Assembly: GCA_032052615.1 (NCBI GenBank)
Contig: DAMBWF010000003.1
Span: forward strand, 495,071-559,070
Origin: Pseudomonas_T sp032052615
GTDB taxonomy: Bacteria; Pseudomonadota; Gammaproteobacteria; Pseudomonadales; Pseudomonadaceae
Direction of reading: 5' to 3'
DNA length: 64,000 nucleotides
Shown here: positions 44,841 through 52,504 of the stretch, one piece after another
Layout: every line of letters begins with the position of its first letter
How positions within the stretch are numbered: position 1 is the stretch's first letter
The notes under the pieces: generated by a model
Database searches by the model: none
Told to the model about the DNA's origin: nothing
The model's input: only the letters and a program-made list of their open reading frames with translations
Position numbers and translations under genes: made by a program

Positions 44841-44864
44841 ATCACTGCCAGGCATGAGCACTAT
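44841..44864 (+). promoter_or_regulatory. Probable MexT-binding site upstream of mexS
   Basis: ATCA-CTGCC-AGGCAT-GAGC-ACTAT follows the spacing of the recalled MexT consensus ATCA-N5-GTCGAT-N4-ACYAT, with both outer blocks exact and the central block matching only at its AT. It lies 80-103 bp upstream of the mexS ATG in the mexT-mexS divergent region. Confidence 0.6.
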
Positions 44865-44943
44865 CGACCCCGGAAAAGTGGTGTTGTGGGCAAAGCCCGG
44901 ATAAAGTCCAAGGCTAATGTGTCAATCAAAGACGAGGTGTGCG

Positions 44944-45963
44944 ATGTCTCGCGTCATCCGCTTCCACCGGTTCGGTCCGGCCGATGTGCTCCAGTACGAA
45001 ACGGTCACGCCCGTTGCGCCGGGAGTCGGCGAGGTGCTGGTCCGCGTCCAGGCGATCGGTGTGAGCTGGAAGGATGTGCTCTGGCGGCAGAACCTGGCGC
45101 CCGAACAGGCGAAACTGCCGGCGGGCATCGGCGACGAGTTGGCCGGGGTCATCGAGGCGGTGGGGCCGGGGGTCGAAGACCTGCGGGTGGGCATGGCCGT
45201 GGCCAGCTTCCCGGCGAATACGGCGAACCGCTATCCGGCCTATGGCGAGCGCGTGGTGATGCCGCGCACCGCCCTGACGCCTTATCCCGATACGCTGACC
45301 CCGGTGCAGGCTTGCGTGCATTACGCGCCGTTGCTGCTGGCCTACTTCGCGCTGGTCGACCTGGCGGGGCTCAAGGCCGGCCAGCGGGTCCTGATCACTG
45401 AGGCGAGCAACTGCTTCGCCCCGCAGACCGTGCAATTGGCGAAGGCCCTGGGAGCGGAGGTGATCGCGTCCACCCAAGACGCCGAGGCCCGGGCGTTCCT
45501 CAAGGGACTGGGCGCGGATTACGTCGTGGTGACCGAGGAACAGGACTTGGTCCTCGCGGTGGACAAGTACACCGACAAGCGCGGCGTGGAGGTGGTGCTG
45601 GATGCCTGCGGCGGCCAGCAGATGAGCTTGCTGGGCGACGTCGCCGCCCCCCGGGGCAAACTGGTGCTGTATGGCCTGAACGGTGGCAACGAGACGAGTT
45701 TCCCGGCCTGCGCGGCATTCAAGAAGCACTTGCAGTTCTACCGCCATAGTTTGTTGGACTTCACCGGTCACCCGGAGTTGGGCATCGAGTGCGACCCGCA
45801 AGCCGTGGAGCGGGCCCTGGCCCATATCAACCAGCTCACCCGCGATGGGCTGCTGCAGCCCCCCATCGACCGGATATTCGAGTTCGAGCAGGTCGTCGAG
45901 GCCCACCGCTACATGGAAAGCGGGCAAAAGCGGGGCCGGGTGGCGCTACGGGTACCGGAGTGA
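44944..45963 (+). CDS. mexS: MexS-like zinc-free MDR oxidoreductase
   Basis: The ATG at 44944, with GAGGTG just upstream, gives 339 aa, the length recalled for P. aeruginosa MexS; the frame also opens at 44917 without a good ribosome binding site. MexS is a quinone-oxidoreductase-like enzyme whose loss raises MexT activity, probably by letting a toxic electrophile accumulate. Family features are VSWKDVLWRQNLAPEQ, the Rossmann region VLITEASNCFAPQTVQLAKALG, and FKKHLQFYRH. There is no zinc-ligand motif GHE. It is divergent from mexT, as in P. aeruginosa. Confidence 0.92.
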   Translation: MSRVIRFHRFGPADVLQYETVTPVAPGVGEVLVRVQAIGVSWKDVLWRQNLAPEQAKLPAGIGDELAGVIEAVGPGVEDLRVGMAVASFPANTANRYPAYGERVVMPRTALTPYPDTLTPVQACVHYAPLLLAYFALVDLAGLKAGQRVLITEASNCFAPQTVQLAKALGAEVIASTQDAEARAFLKGLGADYVVVTEEQDLVLAVDKYTDKRGVEVVLDACGGQQMSLLGDVAAPRGKLVLYGLNGGNETSFPACAAFKKHLQFYRHSLLDFTGHPELGIECDPQAVERALAHINQLTRDGLLQPPIDRIFEFEQVVEAHRYMESGQKRGRVALRVPE

Positions 45964-45994
45964 TCCAGCCCTGACCGCGCCTCCCGGCGGCCCT

Positions 45995-47035
45995 TCACAG
46001 GGCTTCCGGTTGCGGGTCTCCGTCGGTCTTGCTCTTGGCGATATTGCGCTGGCGCAATTTCTTCGCTCGGGTCTCCAGCACCAGATACATGACAGTGGCG
46101 ATCAGGAGCGGCAGCAGGAAGTAGATGAAGCGATAGGCGATCAACGCACCGATGATGCTGCCCTTGGAGGCTTGGTGATGGAGCATGCCGAGGAAGATCG
46201 CCTCGATCACCCCCAGGCCCGCCGGGATATGAGCGATCGCCCCAGCGATGCTGCTGATCAACAAGACCCCGAGGATGGTGGGGTAGCCCACCTTCGGCAG
46301 CAGGATGGCCATCACCAAACCCATCAGTACCCAGTTCGCCGCGCCCAGGCTCACTTGAACCAGGGCCAGGCGGACCGAGGGCAAATTGATCTCGCGACCC
46401 CGTACCGTCCACGAACGCCGTTTCGAGAACCGACAGGCCGCCAAGTAGACCAGTCCCACCACGATCAGCACGAACCCGATCAGTTGCAAGGTCGTCGTAC
46501 CGATCTTCCAGTCGTCGGGCAGTTCCACCAGGCGCAAGGCGAATACCAGCCCGGCCAGCAGGACGTAGCCCAGCCAATTGGTAAGCAGGCTGAAGCTGAG
46601 GACCCGGGTGATCTGCTCGGCGCCCAGGCCCAGCCGCGAATACAACCGGTAGCGGAAAGCCACGCTGCCCACCCACGACCCCAGGTTGAGGTTGAAGGCG
46701 TAGCAGACGAAGGTCAGCGGGAGAATCTGCCGCGACGGCAGGTTATGGCCCGAATAGGCCCGACCCAGCAGGTCGAACATGCTGTAGACGAAGTAGCTGA
46801 GCAGGGTCACCGCGGTGGCGATCAGCAGCGTCTGAGGCCGGTATTCCCGCAACGTGGTCATGACCTCGTCCCAGTCCAGCTTCTTCGCCATCATGTACAG
46901 CATCACCATCACGAATACGAAGAACGCCAGCGTGAGCAGGCGTTTGAGCCAGCGGAAGCGATCCGGCTTCTTTACCGGATCGAGATCAGCTTCCGCCTCT
47001 ACTTCCGAGGACGAACGAGGGGCTGCGGGATTCAT
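45995..47035 (-). CDS. ybhN: YbhN/UPF0104 family membrane protein
   Basis: This 346-aa inner-membrane protein has about eight TM helices and the lysylphosphatidylglycerol-synthase transmembrane-region fold. Motifs are FNLNLGSWVGSVAFRYRLYS and the later GAIAHIPAGLGVIEA, which is the family signature. Homologues sit with cardiolipin synthase B (E. coli ybhN-clsB-ybhP), suggesting a role in phospholipid flipping or handling; this is not proven. The start overlaps the clsB stop by four bases. It is convergent with mexS. Confidence 0.88.
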   Translation of the reverse strand: MNPAAPRSSSEVEAEADLDPVKKPDRFRWLKRLLTLAFFVFVMVMLYMMAKKLDWDEVMTTLREYRPQTLLIATAVTLLSYFVYSMFDLLGRAYSGHNLPSRQILPLTFVCYAFNLNLGSWVGSVAFRYRLYSRLGLGAEQITRVLSFSLLTNWLGYVLLAGLVFALRLVELPDDWKIGTTTLQLIGFVLIVVGLVYLAACRFSKRRSWTVRGREINLPSVRLALVQVSLGAANWVLMGLVMAILLPKVGYPTILGVLLISSIAGAIAHIPAGLGVIEAIFLGMLHHQASKGSIIGALIAYRFIYFLLPLLIATVMYLVLETRAKKLRQRNIAKSKTDGDPQPEAL

Positions 47036-48348
47036 GGACGATTCTCCGGTTCGGAAATCCGCTCGGGTATCCGTTCGGGTGCCCGTTCTGGGTCGCGCGT
47101 CTCATGGGAGCCCTCGACGGCCTGGCAGGCGGTGGCCCCGCACGAGGCGCCGGGCAGTTGGAAGGGCTTCAAGATAGGCGAGTGGTTCGGCAGCAAGGCG
47201 GTGAAGGACGGGAAATGTCGCAGGAAGTGGAAGATCAGGAAGACCAGCGGCGCCCGCCAGAAGTAGCCCTTGACCATTTTTTCCAGGCTGATCTGTTTAC
47301 AGTGGTTTTTCGCCAGGCGTTGCAGGCAGTCGTAGAGTTCTCGGTTGAAAGTCGCGTCGCGAATGATCAGGTTGGCCTCCAGATTCAACGACAGACTCAG
47401 GGGGTCGAGGTTGCTCGAGCCGACCGTGGCCCATTCCCGGTCCACCAGCGCCACCTTGCCGTGCAGCGGGCGCTGGCAGTATTCGAAGACCCGTACGCCG
47501 TCCCGCAGCAGGTAGTTGTAGAGCATGCGCGCGGCCATCTTGGCGATCGGCATATCCGGTTCGCCCTGCATGATCAGGGTGACCTGCACACCGCGTCGGG
47601 CGGCGTTGCGCAGCTCCCGCAGCAGCCGGTAGCCCGGGAAGAAATAGGCGTTGGCGATGATCAGCCGCGAGCGGGCCGAGCGGATCGCCTTGAGGTAGTG
47701 CTCTTCGATATCGTTGCGGTGATGGCCGTTGTCGCGCACCACCAGCAACGCCTTGGCATCGCCCTTGGGCACGTTGTTCTGGGCCCGGGCCGGCGCCGTT
47801 GCCCGCACCCGGCGCCACCAGCGCCGCTTGGGCTGGTCGGCGTGACCGAGCATCAGCAACGCGGCCCGGTGCATGTCGCTCACCACCGGCCCTTCCACCT
47901 CGATGGCGTAATCCTGCTTGGCCTGGGGGCCGAAGTCGCCCAGGTGGTCGGCCGAGTAGTTGATCCCGCCGATGAAGGCGCGCTGCACGTCGATCACCAC
48001 CAGCTTGCGGTGCAGGCGCCGGAACACATTGGTGCGCAGGCCCAAGGGGCGAGAACTGGGGTCGAAGAAGTGCACTTTCACCCCGGCCTCGGTCAGGCCC
48101 TTGAGGAAATCCACGCCCAGGTCGGCGGAGCCGTAGCCATCCACCGTCAGCTCGACCCGTACCCCGCGCTGGGCCACCTCGATCAGCGCCTCCCGCAGGG
48201 CCAGCCCCACCTTGTCCTCGAAGAGGATGAAGGTCTCGATGATGACTTCTTCCCGGGCTTCGCGGATGCACTCGAAAACCCGGGGGAAGAAAGCCTCGCC
48301 GTTCTCCAGCAAGCGGATGCGGTTGCCGTCGCGCCACGTGAAACTCAT
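47032..48348 (-). CDS. clsB: Cardiolipin synthase B (phospholipase D family)
   Basis: The ATG at 48348 gives 438 aa. There are two HKD phosphatidyltransferase motifs: H113-x-K115-x4-D120 in LHRKLVVID, and H296-x-K298-x4-D303 in LHGKVALVD followed by GSSNLDPLS. ClsB makes cardiolipin from phosphatidylglycerol (and, in E. coli, can use other donors). There are no N-terminal TM helices, unlike ClsA, in line with the B type. The C-terminal tail is Pro/Glu-rich and probably disordered. Four-base overlaps with both neighbours mark a ybhP-clsB-ybhN operon. Confidence 0.92.
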   Translation of the reverse strand: MSFTWRDGNRIRLLENGEAFFPRVFECIREAREEVIIETFILFEDKVGLALREALIEVAQRGVRVELTVDGYGSADLGVDFLKGLTEAGVKVHFFDPSSRPLGLRTNVFRRLHRKLVVIDVQRAFIGGINYSADHLGDFGPQAKQDYAIEVEGPVVSDMHRAALLMLGHADQPKRRWWRRVRATAPARAQNNVPKGDAKALLVVRDNGHHRNDIEEHYLKAIRSARSRLIIANAYFFPGYRLLRELRNAARRGVQVTLIMQGEPDMPIAKMAARMLYNYLLRDGVRVFEYCQRPLHGKVALVDREWATVGSSNLDPLSLSLNLEANLIIRDATFNRELYDCLQRLAKNHCKQISLEKMVKGYFWRAPLVFLIFHFLRHFPSFTALLPNHSPILKPFQLPGASCGATACQAVEGSHETRDPERAPERIPERISEPENRP

Positions 48349-49127
48349 AGCCTTACCTCGACTGCCAGGGGCGCATGATCGGAAAGATGGGACCAGGGAC
48401 GGTTCACCAGCACTTCGGGGCGATGGCTGCTGGCGTTGCGCACATAGACCCGGTCCAGGCGCAGCAGCGGCCAGCGGGCCGGGAAACTCTTCGCCGGCAT
48501 GCCGTGCTCGGCCACGAAAGCTTCCTTGAGCCGGGCACCCTCGGCCAGCACGTGATCGGCCCTCAAGCGCCAGTCGTTGAAGTCCCCGGCGACGATCACC
48601 GGAGCGTCTTCGGGGACCGTATCCAATAGCTCGCATAGCAGGTGCATCTGTTTGAGGCGCTGCCCCTCGCGCAACCCCAGATGGACGCACACGGCGTGAA
48701 CTTCGGCATGGCCGGGCACCGCCAGCACGCAGTGCAGCAGGCCCCGGCGCTCCGGGCCGCTGATGGACACGTCGTGGTTCTCGTAGCGGACGATGGGAAA
48801 CTTGGACAGCAGGGCGTTGCCGTGGTCGCCGTCGGGGTAGACCGCGTTGCGCCCATAGGCGAAATCGCTCCACATGCTGTCGGCTAGGTATTCGTACTGT
48901 GGGGTGGGGGGCCAGTTGGCGTGGCGGGAGGCGTGCCGCTGATGCGTGCCATGGACCTCCTGCAGGAAGACGATATCGGCCGACACGCTGCGCACCGCTT
49001 CGCGCAGCTCCGGCAGGATGAAACGGCGGTTGAAGGAGGTGAATCCCTTGTGGGTATTCACCGTGAGGATGCGCAGCGTTTCCACGGCTGCGGGAAGGGT
49101 GCCTTCGAGGGGTTGGGCGGACGTCAT
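48345..49127 (-). CDS. ybhP: Endonuclease/exonuclease/phosphatase (EEP) family protein YbhP
   Basis: This 260-aa EEP-fold hydrolase has LTVNTHKGF at the start, LQEVHG with the metal Glu, AGDFNDW in the middle and SDHAPLAV at the end. Adjacent cardiolipin synthase implies a phospholipid or phosphodiester substrate rather than DNA; the true substrate is unknown. It is first in the ybhP-clsB-ybhN operon; its start overlaps nothing upstream, and AGGAGAAGT lies before the ATG. Confidence 0.88.
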   Translation of the reverse strand: MTSAQPLEGTLPAAVETLRILTVNTHKGFTSFNRRFILPELREAVRSVSADIVFLQEVHGTHQRHASRHANWPPTPQYEYLADSMWSDFAYGRNAVYPDGDHGNALLSKFPIVRYENHDVSISGPERRGLLHCVLAVPGHAEVHAVCVHLGLREGQRLKQMHLLCELLDTVPEDAPVIVAGDFNDWRLRADHVLAEGARLKEAFVAEHGMPAKSFPARWPLLRLDRVYVRNASSHRPEVLVNRPWSHLSDHAPLAVEVRL

Positions 49128-49152
49128 GTGACTTCTCCTAGCGGATGCTCCC

Positions 49153-49171
49153 GTCCGGCGAGGCGCCGGAC
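49153..49171. terminator. Hairpin between the alcohol dehydrogenase and ybhP
   Basis: GTCCGGCG / CGCCGGAC form a perfect 8-bp stem with a 3-nt loop 50 bp downstream of the dehydrogenase stop. It has no T tract on the minus strand, so it may be a weak terminator or part of the ybhP leader. Confidence 0.4.
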
Positions 49172-49221
49172 ATCCCGTTTTCTGCTTAGGTCTCTTCCCA
49201 TGGCCTTACCTCACGGCCCCA

Positions 49222-50511
49222 TCACCGGGGCATTCCCTCGCCCCGCAGGAGCGAGTCCAGGTCCTCGTCGTTGACCTGCTCCTCATCGCCCGCGGCGAAG
49301 GATTGGTGGCGTTGGGGGTGCAGTTCGACCTTGATCCAGCCGTTGTCGCGACGGTCGAAGGCTTCGAACGCGGCGATGGCGTCGGTCATCGGCTTAACCT
49401 GGGTAAGGATTTTCGAAGGGTCGACGCGCTTGTTCAGCACCAGCTCGATCAGCTTGGGGATGTATTTACGGTGGTGGCAGTTGCCCATGTTGATCTTCAG
49501 GTTCTTGTTCATCGCCAGGCCGATGGGGAAGGTATCGGCCTGTTGGGGGTAGACCCCGATGATCGACAGCGTGCCCGCCTTGGCCAGCCCCTGGATCGCC
49601 CATTCCAGCGCCTGGCTGGGAGCATCGCCCGGGTGCCAGTTGGCGCCGTCCGGGTGAGTGTGGGGCGCGATGGCGGCCCGCTCCTCGCGGAAGCGGCCTT
49701 CCTCCAAGGGATTGGCGTCGCCCTGGTGGCAGTGCTCGGCATCCACCCCGACGGCGTCGATCGCCCGATCCACGCCGATGCCGTCGGTCAGGCGTAACAG
49801 GGTCTGCACCGGGTCTTCCCGGGAGAAGTCGATGACTTCGGCGCCTTGCTGGCGCGCCATCATCAGCCGGTCGGCGTGGCGATCGATGGCGAAGACCCGG
49901 GCGGCGCCCATCAGGCGCGCGCTGGCGATGGCGAACTGGCCCACCGGGCCGCAACCGAATACCGCGACGCTGTCGCCGTCGGTGATCTCCGCCATTTCAG
50001 CGCCAAAGTAGCCGGTGGGGAAGATGTCCGAAAGCATGATCGCCTGATCGTCGCTGATCTCGCTGGGCAGCTTGATCAACCCCACGTGGGCGAACGGAAT
50101 ACGGGCCTTCTCGGCCTGCAAGCCGTGGAAGGCGCCGTTGGCCTCGGGCCCGCCGAAGAAGGCCGTGCCGCCCTGCTTGCCGTTGGGGTTGGCCACGTCG
50201 CACTGGGCGTAATAGCCGGCACGGCAGTAGGCGCAGTTGCCGCAGGCGATCGTCGAGGGCACCACCACCCGGTCGCCGACCTGGAGATTGCGCACGTCGC
50301 TGCCCAGGGCCTCGACGATCCCCACCGCCTCGTGGCCCAGGATGGTGCCGCTGCGCATGCCGCCGACGCTCCCCCGTATGAAGTGCAGGTCGGTGCCGCA
50401 GATGGCCGAGGCGGTGATGCGCACGATGGCATCGGTGGGGGCTTGAATGACTGGCTCCGGTACGTCGTCGAGCCGGATATCGCCGATGGCATGGAACACG
50501 ACTGCTTTCAT
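49222..50511 (-). CDS. Zinc-dependent alcohol dehydrogenase (formaldehyde-dehydrogenase-like MDR)
   Basis: This 429-aa medium-chain dehydrogenase has catalytic zinc ligands C38 and the GHE motif at residues 59-61. Structural zinc cysteines are C90, C93, C96 and C104. The NAD-binding motif is FGCGPVGQFAIASARLMGA followed by AIDRHADR. An extra hydrophilic stretch near residues 255-300 and a charged C-terminal tail resemble the glutathione-independent formaldehyde dehydrogenase group. The substrate is not known. Its start overlaps the CBS gene stop by four bases, so the two are one unit. Confidence 0.87.
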   Translation of the reverse strand: MKAVVFHAIGDIRLDDVPEPVIQAPTDAIVRITASAICGTDLHFIRGSVGGMRSGTILGHEAVGIVEALGSDVRNLQVGDRVVVPSTIACGNCAYCRAGYYAQCDVANPNGKQGGTAFFGGPEANGAFHGLQAEKARIPFAHVGLIKLPSEISDDQAIMLSDIFPTGYFGAEMAEITDGDSVAVFGCGPVGQFAIASARLMGAARVFAIDRHADRLMMARQQGAEVIDFSREDPVQTLLRLTDGIGVDRAIDAVGVDAEHCHQGDANPLEEGRFREERAAIAPHTHPDGANWHPGDAPSQALEWAIQGLAKAGTLSIIGVYPQQADTFPIGLAMNKNLKINMGNCHHRKYIPKLIELVLNKRVDPSKILTQVKPMTDAIAAFEAFDRRDNGWIKVELHPQRHQSFAAGDEEQVNDEDLDSLLRGEGMPR

Positions 50512-50945
50512 TCGTTCGATCTCCTGGTCGATGCAGAAGGCGCCGCGACGCCATAGAGCAGGGTGGCGTTGATCAGGTCATCGCCGCAGCGGGTGAAGTT
50601 CGCCAGCGACACCACGCCCACCAAGCGCTTCTGTCGGTCCAGCACCGGCAACCGCCGTACCTGCAGGTCGGCCATGTTCTGCGCGACGTGGCCGGCTTGC
50701 TGGTCCTCGTAGCAGTAGCGCACCTCGCTGCTCATGATCGCGCTCACCGGAGCGTCGCCGTTGAGGCCCTTGGCCAACGCCCGTACCACGATGTCGCGGT
50801 CGCTGACGATCCCCACCAAGCGATCGCTCTCGCTCACCAACAGCGCGCCGGTGTCGAGTTCAGCCATCAGCACGGCCACCTCGCGGACCGGTGTATCCGG
50901 GCCGATGGTGCGTACGGGGCGGGTCATGATGTCGACGATCTTCAT
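50508..50945 (-). CDS. CBS-domain-pair protein
   Basis: The ATG at 50945, with GGAGAAGG upstream, gives 145 aa made of two CBS motifs: IMTRPVRTIGPDTPVREV and GIVSDRDIVVRALA in the first, MSSEVRYCYEDQQAGHVAQN and VGVVSLANFTRCG in the second. Such stand-alone pairs bind adenine nucleotides and act as energy or stress sensors. It is translationally coupled to the dehydrogenase, which it might regulate (inference). Confidence 0.88.
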   Translation of the reverse strand: MKIVDIMTRPVRTIGPDTPVREVAVLMAELDTGALLVSESDRLVGIVSDRDIVVRALAKGLNGDAPVSAIMSSEVRYCYEDQQAGHVAQNMADLQVRRLPVLDRQKRLVGVVSLANFTRCGDDLINATLLYGVAAPSASTRRSNE

Positions 50946-51281
50946 AGCCTTCTCCGCTACGGTGTTCGAGTGCCACGGCGTCGGTCTGCCAGCGGACCGA
51001 CATCCGCTCCGGAACCGCAACCGGGCGCTGCTCCGGTGGGACACCCGCATGTTTTTCCGACTGGACGGGCCGCCATGGGGTTCCGACGATCATCATCCAT
51101 CGGTCCGGGCCGGGGGAGGCGAGCGACGCGCGAAGAACAGACTGAATCGGGAAGGCGGTTGAATCGAAGGCTTGGAGGACGGAAGTCGAGGGCAGGGTAG
51201 TTCGTATCCGCAGGATGTCGCGCGGCGGGCCTCCGGTGACGACCCAGGCACGCCCCGCGACAGCGAGCGGGGCGATGGGCC
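50946..51281. other. 336-bp intergenic region upstream of the CBS gene
   Basis: No gene is seen. CGCCCCGC (51251-51258) and GCGGGGCG (51267-51274) form an 8-bp stem with an 8-nt loop just past the methyltransferase stop, possibly its terminator though it lacks a T tract. The rest should contain the promoter of the CBS-dehydrogenase unit; no convincing hexamers were found. Confidence 0.45.
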
Positions 51282-51866
51282 TCACGCCGCGAACGATGTA
51301 TCGCGGGACCAGAGCTCCAGTAGCAGGTCGGCTTCTTCGTGGCGGATCGTCCGGGTCATGCCCAGGTGTTCGTCGAGGAGCGCGTGGACCTCGTCGCCCA
51401 GCAGCGGGCAGCCTTCGATCCGGGGGCGCCAGTGGCAGGCCAGCAGGCTGCCATTGCTCGAAAGACTGGCGCGCATGCGCTCGATGGTGAGCAACATGTC
51501 CGGCCGGTCCAGGTAGTACCCCATTTCGCTGAAGACGATGAGGTCGAATTCTCCCGTAGGCCAGTCCCGGGGTAGGCGCGCTTGTATCACCGTGGCGTTG
51601 GCATCCCGGGAAAGCCGACGTCGCGCCAGCTCGACCGCGGCGGCGGACGTGTCGGCGCATAGCAGCCGCTTGCAGCGGCGCGCCAGCAAGGCGCTCAGTT
51701 CGCCGTTTGCGCAGCCGGGCTCGAAGATGGTGCGGTAGCGCTCCCGGGGCAGCATTGCCAGGGTCAAGGCACGCTTGCGGCGCTCGCACCAGCGCTCGCG
51801 AAACGCCCAGGGGTCGTCGCATTCCGCATAGAGGCGATCGAAATAAGCATCGGCCACGCTGCTCAT
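51282..51866 (-). CDS. NodS-type SAM-dependent methyltransferase
   Basis: This 194-aa class I methyltransferase has the SAM motif IFEPGCANGELSALLARRC (motif I), then LLCADTSAAAVELARRR, and LIVFSEMGYYL (post-II region), which is typical of the nodulation protein S family. DDPWAFRERWCERRKR near the N-terminus fits these small sugar-related enzymes. Elsewhere this family travels with a PIG-L deacetylase, an acyl-CoA dehydrogenase and a glycosyltransferase. Here only a truncated PIG-L gene precedes it, overlapping by four bases, so this may be a leftover of a decayed cluster. The methyltransferase itself appears intact. Confidence 0.85.
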   Translation of the reverse strand: MSSVADAYFDRLYAECDDPWAFRERWCERRKRALTLAMLPRERYRTIFEPGCANGELSALLARRCKRLLCADTSAAAVELARRRLSRDANATVIQARLPRDWPTGEFDLIVFSEMGYYLDRPDMLLTIERMRASLSSNGSLLACHWRPRIEGCPLLGDEVHALLDEHLGMTRTIRHEEADLLLELWSRDTSFAA

Positions 51867-52291
51867 AGGGACATCCCCTCGAAGGGTTGTTGCAATCGGT
51901 CGAGAAGGGCGCCTTTTAGCCCCGGGTTCAGGCGAGCCGGGACATCCCCTCCCAATTGCCTGGCGAAGGCTTGTAGCGCGTATTTCTTTCGGGCCAGGGT
52001 CTGGTTGTCCAAGGCCACTTTGCAGGCTCGTACCCAGGGCAGGCGCAGGTCGTCAAGGGTGGCCCGGCGCCAGCTCCAGAGGGGAATTTCATGCAATGGG
52101 GCGCCAATCGTCCGGGGCGCCGCCGCGCTGGCGCGTCCCATTGCCTCGCGCGGGGGAGGCGCGATGAACACGGCTCGCGAGCCATCGGGCACCAAGGTTC
52201 CGGGCTCCAGCACCGGCAACTCCGCCAGGCGCTGGGAGGCGGACCCAATCGGCGAGGGCGATTCGCTTCGAAGGATCGGATTGGCTCTCAT
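51863..52291 (-). pseudogene. Internally deleted PIG-L deacetylase remnant
   Basis: This open frame of 142 aa appears to be the two ends of a PIG-L family N-acetylglucosamine deacetylase. The first 45 residues (MRANPIL, ASQRLAELPVLEP, LVPDGSRAVFIAP) fit the family N-terminus up to the catalytic AxHPDDE motif. The rest (REAMGRASA, LHEIPLWSWRRA, LARKKYALQAFARQL, QQPFE) fits its C-terminus. Between them about 90-100 residues are missing, and the zinc-binding motif reads APPPREA. It cannot be an active deacetylase. The assignment rests on remembered family patterns. The frame remains open and overlaps the methyltransferase start, and GCAGGAA lies upstream of the ATG. Confidence 0.6.
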
Positions 52292-52434
52292 CGTTCCTGC
52301 TCCCTATGGAATCGACATGGGCACCATCGGTCCCAACGCATGAGCCGCGTCCTTAGCAGACGCGCTTCATGCATCGGCGCTCGCTGCCAGCGAACGGCCC
52401 TGCTCAAGCCTTGGCTCATCGCCAAGGCGTCTTC

Positions 52435-52493
52435 AAGGGCGGGCGGGTGGAATCGCTTCGCTACCCTTGGGGATCCGTCCCCACGCCCGCCTT
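52435..52493. repeat. Structured GC-rich element downstream of glgX
   Basis: Imperfect outer arms (AAGGGCGGGCGGGTGG at 52435-52450 and CCACGCCCGCCTT at 52481-52493) enclose an inner hairpin GGGGA-TCCG-TCCCC (52469-52482). It lies 12 bp past the glgX stop and may end transcription or be a REP-like element. A separate perfect hairpin, CCTTGGC / GCCAAGG, is at 52409-52427. Confidence 0.4.
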
Positions 52494-52504
52494 ACTTCAT
52501 GACT

